NCBI GenBank assembly: GCA_026986355.1 | Contig: JALSOO010000108.1 | Span: forward strand, 1-11,683 | DNA length: 11,683 bases | Reading direction: 5' to 3' | Source: Campylobacteraceae bacterium | GTDB lineage: Bacteria > Campylobacterota > Campylobacteria > Campylobacterales > Sulfurovaceae | Shown: piece after piece, positions 1-7,156 of the stretch | How the letters are laid out: every line of letters starts with the position of its first letter | Numbering within the stretch: position 1 is the stretch's first letter | Position numbers and translations under genes: made by a program | Notes under the pieces: generated by a model | The model's database searches: none | Told to the model about the DNA's origin: nothing | Seen by the model: the letters and a program-made list of their open reading frames with translations, nothing else

Positions 1-68
1 ATTGTTATTATCTACCGTTCCACTTCCGTTTGAACTATTATTATCTACCGTTCCAGTTCCATTTGAAC
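1..68. repeat. 33-bp tandem repeat coding an 11-residue polar linker
   Basis: The block beginning TCTACCGTTCCA occurs at 11-22 and again at 44-55, exactly 33 bp apart, and the bases around each copy match with a few substitutions. On the minus strand each unit codes 11 residues of the type GTVDNNSSNG plus Ser or Thr. The array reaches the left edge, so the copy number is unknown. This is a typical in-frame spacer repeat in a surface lipoprotein and can change length by slippage. Confidence 0.8.
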
Positions 69-723
69 TATTGTTATCGTTATTATTTCCAATTCCACTA
101 GAAAAACCTAAATGATTTACAACCTCATCTATATCTTTAAATTTAATATCTTCATCTTTTTCATGAATTTTATCTTTTAACTCATCTAAAGTTAAATCTA
201 AAACTTTAATCTCTTCATTAAATTTATCTTTTAATTCATTGGCTATTTCTATACCGTTAGTAGCATTATTATCACTATCTAATGATTGTAATAAAAGGGC
301 TATTTTTACAACATTATCATTTTTAACCTCTGAACGATTAACATCTACTAAATCTTGTGGAAAAACTTTTCCATCACTTGACAATTTGGATATAGAACCC
401 AATTTAATTTTTCCAATATGAAAACTCACAGGTAAAGAACTACAACTAAATGTTCCATTTTCATCTGTAGTATTAACAACATCTCCACACCTATAATCTA
501 CACCTTCCACATAATCTACACCTTCCACAGCTGAATCTATTAATTTTCCTATAATAGTTACATTATTATCTATAGGTGGTGTAGTTAGATTATCATCAAC
601 CGAAGTTGTTGAATTGTTGTCTATCAATTCATTCTTTTTAGTTCCACTACTGTTATTGCCTCCACAACCTAATAAAATTAGTACAAAAAATAGTGTTATT
701 GTGTTTAACATGAATATTCTCAT
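1..723 (-). CDS. Secreted lipoprotein, 3' part missing (runs off left edge)
   Basis: The frame is open from an ATG at 723 to the window edge (241 codons, no stop), so the C-terminus is not seen. The start is set by a strong GGGAG eight bases upstream; a second in-frame ATG at codon 5 has no such site. Residues 1-19 form a hydrophobic signal ending in the lipobox L17-L18-G19-C20, so Cys20 should be lipidated. Residues about 21-55 are an Asn/Ser/Thr/Asp-rich linker. Residues about 57-160 resemble a module I associate with large surface lipoproteins of marine bacteria (pattern IDSAVEGVxYxCG, then TDENGTFSC, IGKIKLG, PQDLV, LLQSLDSDNNATNGI). Residues 161-205 are charged and probably helical, followed by an Asn/Gly/Ser/Thr/Val/Asp repeat linker that reaches the edge. 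The ligand or function is unknown. Glu is coded mostly by GAA, unlike gltB. Gene reality is well supported; the module name is inference. Confidence 0.85.
   Translation of the reverse strand, partial: MRIFMLNTITLFFVLILLGCGGNNSSGTKKNELIDNNSTTSVDDNLTTPPIDNNVTIIGKLIDSAVEGVDYVEGVDYRCGDVVNTTDENGTFSCSSLPVSFHIGKIKLGSISKLSSDGKVFPQDLVDVNRSEVKNDNVVKIALLLQSLDSDNNATNGIEIANELKDKFNEEIKVLDLTLDELKDKIHEKDEDIKFKDIDEVVNHLGFSSGIGNNNDNNSSNGTGTVDNNSSNGSGTVDNNN
493..528. repeat. Perfect 18-bp tandem duplication within the lipoprotein gene
   Basis: The 18-mer ATAATCTACACCTTCCAC occurs at 493-510 and again, without mismatch, at 511-528. It stays in frame and doubles the hexapeptide VEGVDY (residues 66-71 and 72-77) just before the conserved-looking RCG of the N-terminal module. 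The absence of any difference between copies suggests a recent event. Confidence 0.92.
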
Positions 724-785
724 AAATAATTCTCCCAATTTAAATTAAATTAATAATATCTAAATATTTCTTATTTTTTATTAAT

Positions 786-811
786 AAATTATTATAAATA
801 TATAATAATTT
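786..811. promoter_or_regulatory. Symmetric divergent promoter: dyad with back-to-back -10 boxes
   Basis: An 11-bp perfect inverted repeat (786-796 and 801-811) with a 4-base AATA centre consists only of A and T. The right arm contains TATAAT at 801-806 reading toward cysE. The left arm contains the same hexamer on the minus strand (796-791) reading toward the lipoprotein gene. Expected leaders are about 70 and 60 nt. Upstream of the cysE-side box is a T-rich stretch (771-779), as is usual for the main sigma factor of this phylum, which depends little on a -35 box. A competing cysE box, CATAAT, lies at 855-860. The symmetry is seen directly; promoter use is inferred. Confidence 0.5.
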
Positions 812-884
812 TATCTCCCAAATAAAGCTAAAAAAAAGAACTCTTTGCTACACTCATAATAGTTTTAAATAAAAGGAATAACAG

Positions 885-1583
885 TTGAATCTTTTTAGAA
901 AAATAAAAGAGGACTTCTTAAACGTCAAACGAAACGACCCTGCTCTACACAACACTTTTGAGCTTTTTTTCAATTATCCTGGTTTATGGGCGATGTTCTT
1001 TTATAGAATCTCTAATGTACTCTATAAATTAGGTTTACGATTTATACCAAGGTTTATCTCTGCTATTGGACAGTTCTTAACAACAGTTGATATTCACCCT
1101 GCTGCCACTATTGGTTGTCGTCTCTTTATTGACCATGCTGTAGGAGTAGTTATAGGAGAGACAGCTATTATTGGAGATGATGTTGTTATCTATCAACAAG
1201 TTACATTAGGTGGGGTAAGTACCTCCCATGGCAAACGCCACCCAACGATAGAAGATAATGTAATTATCGGAACAGGTGCTAAAGTTTTAGGAAATATTAC
1301 CATTGGAAAAGGGGCTAAAGTAGGTGCAAACTCTGTTGTTGTCAAAGATGTACCACCTTTTGCTACTGCTATTGGTGTTCCTGCTCGTGTTATCAACTGT
1401 GAAAATAGAAATGCCAAACTACGTCACGATATGCTACCTGATGTAAACAGAGAGATTTTTCACTACCTTATAAAAAGAATTGCTGTTTTAGAAGAGACTA
1501 TAAAAACAGGTAATATTGAGCTTATGGAGAAAGAAGATGATGAATTAAGTGAAATTTACTCAACATTTATCAAATCTATGTAA
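885..1583 (+). CDS. cysE: Serine O-acetyltransferase (CysE)
   Basis: This enzyme makes O-acetylserine from L-serine and acetyl-CoA in the cytosol, the first committed step of cysteine synthesis. It has 232 aa, shorter than the roughly 270 aa of the E. coli enzyme because the long N-terminal helical domain is reduced. Residues about 30-65 form the helical lead-in. From about 69 the left-handed beta-helix of hexapeptide repeats begins. Active-site motifs are all visible: DIHP (Asp69), DHAVG (His84), GETA and GKRHP (His119). The C-terminal 30 residues are charged and helical. The start is TTG at 885, preceded by AGGAA with a 6-base gap; no ATG lies upstream in a suitable place. There is no adjacent cysK. 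It ends three bases before the stop of a convergent gene, with no terminator hairpin between them. Confidence 0.95.
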   Translation: MNLFRKIKEDFLNVKRNDPALHNTFELFFNYPGLWAMFFYRISNVLYKLGLRFIPRFISAIGQFLTTVDIHPAATIGCRLFIDHAVGVVIGETAIIGDDVVIYQQVTLGGVSTSHGKRHPTIEDNVIIGTGAKVLGNITIGKGAKVGANSVVVKDVPPFATAIGVPARVINCENRNAKLRHDMLPDVNREIFHYLIKRIAVLEETIKTGNIELMEKEDDELSEIYSTFIKSM

Positions 1584-1586
1584 ATC

Positions 1587-1889
1587 TTAAGCTTGACTCA
1601 TTAACTCTTGTAACTCTTGTTGAATCTGATTCAGATTTTTACGCTCTCTTGCTAACTTTTCTAATCTAGCTCTCTCTTTTTTCTGTGAAATATAGAGAGA
1701 TATGATATATCCTATATAAGAGAAAATAGAACTAAGTAGAGAGACTAAACTTATAAATGTATAATCAAATTGATGATTCAACCCCATACGTGAAAGAAAT
1801 CCTACTGTTTCTATTGGAAAGAAAAAAAATAGAACTCCAATAGTAATAGAGCCTATAAATATAAGTAAAAAGAGTGTTTTATTAGTCAT
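1587..1889 (-). CDS. Small membrane protein with a C-terminal coiled coil, function unknown
   Basis: I do not recognise this 100-residue protein. Residues 5-24 and 44-67 are two hydrophobic segments separated by a short loop. Residues 69-98 are strongly charged (KKERARLEKLARERKN, then QIQQELQEL) with heptad-like spacing, suggesting a cytoplasmic coiled coil. The loop between the helices would then be periplasmic and the N-terminus cytoplasmic. The start ATG at 1889 has a weak GGA six bases upstream. An extended -10 box lies in the 60-bp gap before it, so it may have its own promoter although it follows recO on the same strand. Its stop lies three bases from the stop of cysE on the other strand. 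The organised membrane/coil layout argues that it is a real gene. Confidence 0.7.
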   Translation of the reverse strand: MTNKTLFLLIFIGSITIGVLFFFFPIETVGFLSRMGLNHQFDYTFISLVSLLSSIFSYIGYIISLYISQKKERARLEKLARERKNLNQIQQELQELMSQA

Positions 1890-1925
1890 TATTTATCCAT
1901 AATATATATTATTTTTTGGGAATAT

Positions 1926-1934
1926 ATTATAACA
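1926..1934 (-). promoter_or_regulatory. Extended -10 promoter for the small membrane protein
   Basis: Read on the minus strand, this is TGTTATAAT, a perfect -10 hexamer with the TG extension. It sits about 37 bases before the start codon of the small membrane protein gene, with T-rich sequence upstream and no clear -35. It is inferred from sequence only. Confidence 0.5.
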
Positions 1935-1949
1935 GATAGAAATTAAAAT

Positions 1950-2567
1950 CTACAAACCTTTAAGGAGTATTTCATAAATTTTACTGATACTATCATCATC
2001 TAAATGAATTGTACTTGCTGTATCAAAAAGTCTAAATATGTCTCGTTTATTTAGCGTTGAGCTATTTATACATTGTGGGTGTGCAGGAATAAAGGCTCTC
2101 ATTAATCCAATCTCTTCTCGTAATTGAGTTTGACAAATATAGCAAAAATTAGTGGAATGAAGTCGTTTTTCATATTTTAAAATCTCTATATAAGCTTCAA
2201 TAGCTAAACGTTTAGGATTTTGCTTGTCCCATTTTTGAGCTATATCTAAGAGTATATTAAAATAGAATGGGTCTAAATCTAAAGAATCTTTAAGATGAGG
2301 TTCAAAAAGTGCAATAAATTTTTGCCAAATAAGACAATGTTTTTCCCAAAATAACCAAGGAAATTGCACTTGTGAAAGTGAACGCATATTGGGCAAAAAA
2401 CCCTTTTTACTCTCATCTATATTGAAATCTATTAAATTACCCAACCGTAATATGGAGTGTCTTGTCCCAAAGAATCTCCAGTACTTTTTGACGCTATCAC
2501 TGCTAAGAACGGTAACAATAACATCTTCATTTTTAGCCTTTCTTATATTAATCACAAAACCACGCAT
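1950..2567 (-). CDS. recO: Recombination mediator RecO, short Campylobacterota type
   Basis: RecO works with RecR to load RecA onto SSB-coated single-stranded DNA in gap repair. The protein has 205 aa, slightly shorter than the usual 230-250. The N-terminus (MRGFVINIRKAKNEDVIVTVLSSD, continuing through FFGTRHSIL and LGNLIDFNID, residues 1-50) matches the OB-fold start of the Campylobacterota form as I remember it. Residues about 75-135 are helical. A C-x2-C pair at Cys142/Cys145 followed by Cys166 could be a reduced version of the zinc-binding site of other RecO proteins. A stop codon lies six codons upstream of the ATG, so the start is well bounded although the ribosome site is weak. It is divergent from gltB. 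The assignment rests on remembered family features, so it is good but not certain. Confidence 0.75.
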   Translation of the reverse strand: MRGFVINIRKAKNEDVIVTVLSSDSVKKYWRFFGTRHSILRLGNLIDFNIDESKKGFLPNMRSLSQVQFPWLFWEKHCLIWQKFIALFEPHLKDSLDLDPFYFNILLDIAQKWDKQNPKRLAIEAYIEILKYEKRLHSTNFCYICQTQLREEIGLMRAFIPAHPQCINSSTLNKRDIFRLFDTASTIHLDDDSISKIYEILLKGL

Positions 2568-2607
2568 TAGTAGAACCCACTCTTAAACTTCTTTTTGATA
2601 TTATCAA

Positions 2608-2619
2608 CCCAAATTTGGG
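2608..2619. promoter_or_regulatory. 12-bp palindrome in the recO-gltB divergent region
   Basis: CCCAAATTTGGG is a perfect 12-bp palindrome in a 101-bp region that must hold promoters for both recO and gltB. On the recO side a -10-like GATAAT lies at 2605-2600 (minus strand), which puts the palindrome in the -10/-35 spacer. On the gltB side only weak boxes are visible (T-rich 2628-2634, TATTAA at 2649-2654). It could be an operator for a dimeric regulator. No known regulator is assigned. Confidence 0.35.
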
Positions 2620-2668
2620 GAAAAATGTTTTTTAGAAACCCTATCAGATATTAATTAAAGGTTGGCTT

Positions 2669-5600
2669 ATGCAAAAACTCTTTACATCGTTTAAAGATAA
2701 CTGTGGTTTTGGACTATTGGCATCAATTGACAATACTCCTTCACACCAAAACTTAGAGGATGCAATAACCTCTCTTTCTCGTATGATGCACCGTGGTGCT
2801 ATCGGTGCAGATGGTAAAACAGGAGATGGGGCAGGACTCTTGTTATCGTTACCAAAATCGTTTTTTGATAAAGAGGCACAAAAAGATGGTATTGATTTAC
2901 CAGAGCGTTATGCTGTCGCAATGGTTTTCTCAAACAATGAGAGTGATTTTGATGTCATTCGTCAAGTGTGTGAAAACAACGATTTAGATGTGCGTTATAT
3001 TCGTACTGTTCCAATTAATACTGATGCCTTGGGTGTTCAAGCGTTAGAGTCTTTGCCAACTATTAAACAGGTATTTGTATCGGCAAAGTCAGCAGTAGCT
3101 ACACAACGATTTGATGCGTTGGTATATCTATCACGTAAAGAGATAGAGGCTAAATTAGCAGAAGATAAAACATTCTATATTCCATCATTTTCAACATCTG
3201 TTGTCTCTTATAAAGGTCTTGTTATGCCTACACATATCAAAGAGTTTTACAAAGATTTAGCAGATGAGAATTTTAAGATTTCATTTTGTCTCTTTCATCA
3301 ACGATTCTCTACCAATACACTTCCACAGTGGAAATTGGCTCAACCCTTTAGAATGATTGCACACAATGGAGAGATTAACTCAGTTACTGCAAATAGATTT
3401 AATGTAAAAGCCAAAATGGCTTCTGTCAAATCAGAGGTATTTAGTGATGATGAGATGAAGCGACTTATTGATGTCATTCAAGATGATATGAGTGATTCTG
3501 CTTCACTAGATAACTTTATGGAGTTTTTACGTATTAATGGTGTAGATTTCTTCAAAGCTGCACGGTCATTAATCCCTGCACCTTGGCATAATGCCCCACA
3601 TATGGACTCTGATTTGAGAGCATTCTATGAGTATGCTTCTACCTGTTTTGACCCATGGGACGGTCCTGCTGCTGTCTCTATGACTGATGGACGTTTTATA
3701 GGTTGTGTTATTGATAGAAATGGATTAAGACCATCTAAATATATTAAAACTAGAGATAATAGACTACTTATAGCATCTGAATATGGTGTTTTAAGTATAC
3801 CTGAAGAGGAGATTGTAGAGCGTGGACGACTTCAATCTGGAGAGATGATTGGGATTGACCTAAAATATGGGAAGGTTTTAAAAACAGATGAGATTGATAA
3901 CTATATCAAGGGGATAAACCCATACTCTAAATGGCTAGGAGATAATATGTCCTATCTTCAAGAGTTTGTTCCTGATACTCTTGTCAAAAAAGAGCCTCTT
4001 AAAAAAGAGGATATGGAGTCAAAACAGCGTTACTTCAACTATACATTGGAGCTTATGAGAGAAGTTATTAAACCAATGGTAGCAGAAGGCAAAGAGACCA
4101 CAGGTGCAATGGGAGATGACACTCCTCTAGCTGCATTTTCTAGTGAACAGAGAAACTTTACAGATTTCTTCAAACAGAAATTTGCACAAGTTACAAACCC
4201 TCCTATTGACCCAATTCGTGAAAAGAGTGTTATGAGTCTAAATGTTGGTTTTGGAGAGGTTCAAAATATCTTAAATGATGATGCTAAACATGCTAAAAGA
4301 CTCAAAACTGTACTTCCGATTATGTCAAAAGAGAAATTTAGACTACTTCATGAGTTTGGAGATATAAACAATAAAGTTTATGACCCTGCTTATAAACTTG
4401 CTACATATAGTACAACTTATACCAATGATTTAAAAAGTAGCCTATTTAGTTTAATTGAGAAGATTATCCAAGATGTACGCGATAATGGTATAAGAACTAT
4501 AATTTTAGATGATAGAGGATTAAACTCTGAAAATAAAGTTATTCCTATGTTAATGGTTATTGGTCGTCTAAATCAAGAGCTATTGCGAAATAATCTACGC
4601 CATTTAACGAGTGTTGTTCCTGCTACAGGAGAGGTATTTGACCCTCACTCTGCTGCTTGTATGATTGGCTATGGAGCTACAGCTATCTTCCCTTATCTCC
4701 TTTATTATACAGTAGAGGAATTAGAGGCTGAAAATAGTGCTGATATGAAATTGATACTCAAACGTTTTAGAAGAGGAATGGGTTCAGGTCTCTTAAAAAT
4801 TATGTCTAAGATGGGTATTGCTACTATCTCATCATATAGAAACTCAAAACTATTTGATATTATTGGATTGAGTAGAGAGATTGTAGATGACTGTTTTGAG
4901 GGAACTACTGCACTATTAACAGGTCTTGATTATAGTGATATTGATGCACGTCTAAATACAAATCATCAACGTGCATATACAGATGCCTTTGAGGGTAAAA
5001 AGAATGTTCTCTATAAAGGTGGGTTCTATAAATATAAAAGAGGCGAAGAGTTCCATGACTTCTCTAGACCAACTATCTCTGCAATGCAAAAAGCTTCACA
5101 AACAGGCTCTAAAGATGATTATAAAAAAGTTCAAGAGTTAGTTAACAAAAGAGACAAGAAGTTTATTCGTGACTTTTATGAGTTAAATAGCGATAGAGAA
5201 CCTATATCTATTGATGAGGTTGAGCCAATCTCTAAAATATTTAAACGTTTCTCAACAGCTGCTATGTCTATGGGTTCTATCTCTCAAGAGGCACATGAGA
5301 CATTAGCTACAGCTATGAATCGAATCGGTGCAAAATCAAACTCAGGAGAGGGTGGAGAACACCCATCTCGTTATGGAACAGAGAAAAACTCCTCTATCAA
5401 ACAGATTGCATCTGGTAGATTTGGGGTTACTCCAGAGTATTTACGCTCTGCAACAGAGTTACAGATAAAAGTAGCACAAGGTGCGAAACCAGGAGAGGGT
5501 GGACAGCTTCCAGGCTCTAAAGTCTCTCCATTGATTGCAGAGCTTAGATTTACTAAACCAGGTGTAACTCTAATCTCACCACCACCTCATCATGATATAT

Positions 5601-7087
5601 ACTCTATTGAGGATTTAGCTCAACTTATCTTTGATATGAAGCAGATTAATCCAAAAGCTAGAGTCGCCGTCAAATTGGTATCGACAGCAGGTGTAGGAAC
5701 AATCGCAGCAGGTGTAGCAAAAGCTTATGCAGATAAGATTATCATCTCTGGTGCAGATGGTGGTACAGGAGCTGCACCAATAGGTTCAATCAGATTTGCA
5801 GGTAACCCTTGGGAGCTTGGGCTTATAGAAGCACATAACGCACTAAAAGCAAACAATCTCAGAGGTCAAGTAACACTTGAGACTGATGGTGGGCTAAAGA
5901 GTGGACTTGATATTGTAAAAGCAGCGATACTAGGAGCAGAAGAGTATGCTTTTGGTACAGGTGCATTAGTGCTTGTGGGTTGTATTATGCTTCGTATTTG
6001 TCATTTAAATACATGTGGTGTAGGTGTTGCAACCCAAGACAAACATCTAAGAGAGAGATTTACAGGTAATGTAGAGAAAGTTATAAACTACTTTACACTT
6101 GTAGCCCAAGAGGTAAGAGAGATTTTGGCAGAGCTTGGTTATCGCTCACTTGAAGAGATTATTGGTAAAAATGATTTACTCAAAGTAATTGATGATGAGT
6201 TTGCTAAGAAATTTAATTTTGAAGAGCTTCTTTATAAATTAGAGGGAGAGAATAGTTGTCAAGTATCCTCTAATGAGCCATATGACCAAAACGAGTATGA
6301 GCAAGAGATTTTAGCAGAGTTGATGCCAACTATCAAAGACCCATCAACACCTATTGTACTTAATAAAGAGATTTCAAACTTAAATAGAAGTTTTGCTACA
6401 CGAATATCAGGCGAGATTGCAGAGCTTTATGGAAATGCAGGTCTTCCTGATGGAACAATTACTCTAAACATGAAAGGTACAGCAGGACAATCACTAGGTG
6501 CATTTATGTCTAAAGGTATTGATATTAATATCGAAGGTGCAGGAAATGACTATATCGGTAAAGGTATGAATGGTGGTAATATTGTAATCTCTGCTGATAA
6601 AGCTGGTAAAGATTTCTCTCTAGGTGGAAATACATGTCTATATGGAGCAACAGGTGGAAGACTCTATGTACATGGTCAAGTAGGAGAGCGTTTTGCTGTT
6701 CGTAACTCTGGTGCGATTGCAGTAGTAGAGGGAACAGGAGACCACCCTTGTGAATACATGACCAGTGGAACAGTAGTTATATTAGGTAAAACAGGTGTAA
6801 ACTTTGGTGCAGGTATGACAGGTGGACGAGCATTTGTTTATGATTGTGAGGGTGGTTTTTATGAAAAAATTAATCCAGAGTTGGTTGAACCATTACGAAT
6901 TGATACCGATGAGTGGGATACAGAGATGTTTGAATTAAAAGCATTAATAAAAGATTACTATAAAAAAACAGGAAGCAGACAAGCCAAGTATATCTTGGAC
7001 TCATGGCGTTCAGAGATTTCTAAATTTTGGATGGTTGCACCAAGAGGGATTAAACCGACTATTTTAGCCGATAAAAAAGGGGAGTAG
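2669..7087 (+). CDS. gltB: Glutamate synthase large (alpha) subunit, GltB
   Basis: GltB transfers the amide of glutamine to 2-oxoglutarate, giving two glutamates, with electrons from the NADPH-oxidising small subunit GltD. It completes the GS-GOGAT ammonia assimilation route. At 1472 aa it is full length for the bacterial type. Cys12, in NCGFG, should become the N-terminal nucleophile after removal of an 11-residue propeptide. The class II amidotransferase domain spans about 12-430, with HNGEIN near 235. A central domain follows. The FMN synthase domain is at about 830-1195, with SGEGGEHPSRYG, KPGEGGQLPG and GADGGTGAAP. The 3Fe-4S ligands are Cys1105, Cys1111 and Cys1116 (C-x5-C-x4-C). The GXGXG beta-helix is at about 1245-1430. 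The start ATG follows AAAGG with a 7-base gap. gltD is not adjacent: the next gene is accD, after a terminator. Glu is mostly GAG, unusual for AT-rich DNA and perhaps a high-expression signature. Confidence 0.98.
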   Translation: MQKLFTSFKDNCGFGLLASIDNTPSHQNLEDAITSLSRMMHRGAIGADGKTGDGAGLLLSLPKSFFDKEAQKDGIDLPERYAVAMVFSNNESDFDVIRQVCENNDLDVRYIRTVPINTDALGVQALESLPTIKQVFVSAKSAVATQRFDALVYLSRKEIEAKLAEDKTFYIPSFSTSVVSYKGLVMPTHIKEFYKDLADENFKISFCLFHQRFSTNTLPQWKLAQPFRMIAHNGEINSVTANRFNVKAKMASVKSEVFSDDEMKRLIDVIQDDMSDSASLDNFMEFLRINGVDFFKAARSLIPAPWHNAPHMDSDLRAFYEYASTCFDPWDGPAAVSMTDGRFIGCVIDRNGLRPSKYIKTRDNRLLIASEYGVLSIPEEEIVERGRLQSGEMIGIDLKYGKVLKTDEIDNYIKGINPYSKWLGDNMSYLQEFVPDTLVKKEPLKKEDMESKQRYFNYTLELMREVIKPMVAEGKETTGAMGDDTPLAAFSSEQRNFTDFFKQKFAQVTNPPIDPIREKSVMSLNVGFGEVQNILNDDAKHAKRLKTVLPIMSKEKFRLLHEFGDINNKVYDPAYKLATYSTTYTNDLKSSLFSLIEKIIQDVRDNGIRTIILDDRGLNSENKVIPMLMVIGRLNQELLRNNLRHLTSVVPATGEVFDPHSAACMIGYGATAIFPYLLYYTVEELEAENSADMKLILKRFRRGMGSGLLKIMSKMGIATISSYRNSKLFDIIGLSREIVDDCFEGTTALLTGLDYSDIDARLNTNHQRAYTDAFEGKKNVLYKGGFYKYKRGEEFHDFSRPTISAMQKASQTGSKDDYKKVQELVNKRDKKFIRDFYELNSDREPISIDEVEPISKIFKRFSTAAMSMGSISQEAHETLATAMNRIGAKSNSGEGGEHPSRYGTEKNSSIKQIASGRFGVTPEYLRSATELQIKVAQGAKPGEGGQLPGSKVSPLIAELRFTKPGVTLISPPPHHDIYSIEDLAQLIFDMKQINPKARVAVKLVSTAGVGTIAAGVAKAYADKIIISGADGGTGAAPIGSIRFAGNPWELGLIEAHNALKANNLRGQVTLETDGGLKSGLDIVKAAILGAEEYAFGTGALVLVGCIMLRICHLNTCGVGVATQDKHLRERFTGNVEKVINYFTLVAQEVREILAELGYRSLEEIIGKNDLLKVIDDEFAKKFNFEELLYKLEGENSCQVSSNEPYDQNEYEQEILAELMPTIKDPSTPIVLNKEISNLNRSFATRISGEIAELYGNAGLPDGTITLNMKGTAGQSLGAFMSKGIDINIEGAGNDYIGKGMNGGNIVISADKAGKDFSLGGNTCLYGATGGRLYVHGQVGERFAVRNSGAIAVVEGTGDHPCEYMTSGTVVILGKTGVNFGAGMTGGRAFVYDCEGGFYEKINPELVEPLRIDTDEWDTEMFELKALIKDYYKKTGSRQAKYILDSWRSEISKFWMVAPRGIKPTILADKKGE

Positions 7088-7102
7088 TTATCCTCTTTTT
7101 TT
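7074..7102 (+). terminator. Intrinsic terminator overlapping the gltB stop codon
   Basis: AAAAAGGGGA (7074-7083) pairs with TCCTCTTTTT (7091-7100) with one G-T wobble, giving a 10-bp stem with a 7-base loop, followed by two more T residues. The gltB stop TAG (7085-7087) lies in the loop. The A-run on the left arm gives a T-run on the other strand, so it could work both ways, although no convergent gene faces it. Confidence 0.8.
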
Positions 7103-7107
7103 GATTT

Positions 7108-7123
7108 ATCTCTTAAAAGAGAT
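7108..7123. repeat. Second small hairpin behind gltB
   Basis: ATCTCTT (7108-7114) and AAGAGAT (7117-7123) form a 7-bp inverted repeat around two bases; as RNA it would more likely fold with six pairs and a four-base loop. No T-run follows, so it is not a terminator by itself. It may protect the 3' end of the gltB transcript. Confidence 0.35.
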
Positions 7124-7156
7124 GAGTAATTTTGATAAACTTAGTCACTATTGATT

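Noticed and set aside
239..421. 60-codon plus-strand frame
   Set aside because: It lies opposite the lipoprotein gene, has no ribosome site and is explained as the shadow of that gene.
725..823. Two similar TTGGGAGA blocks on the minus strand (about 731-738 and 812-819) ahead of the lipoprotein gene
   Set aside because: Only the one at 731-738 stands before a start codon. The other has no nearby ATG, and the match is too short to call a repeat.
1193..1417. 74-codon minus-strand frame inside cysE
   Set aside because: The antisense reading of the hexapeptide repeats gives a Thr/Pro-rich chain. cysE is intact, so this is a shadow.
1887..1900. Minus-strand mini frame ATG GAT AAA TAA just ahead of the small membrane protein gene
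   Set aside because: It could suggest leader-peptide reinitiation (TAATG overlap), but three codons in AT-rich DNA are easily chance and it has no ribosome site.
2389..2586. 65-codon plus-strand frame over the start of recO
   Set aside because: It is antisense to recO with no start signal, and the recO frame is coherent.
2793..2987. 64-codon frame inside the start of gltB
   Set aside because: Out-of-frame reading of a conserved enzyme domain; no independent signal.
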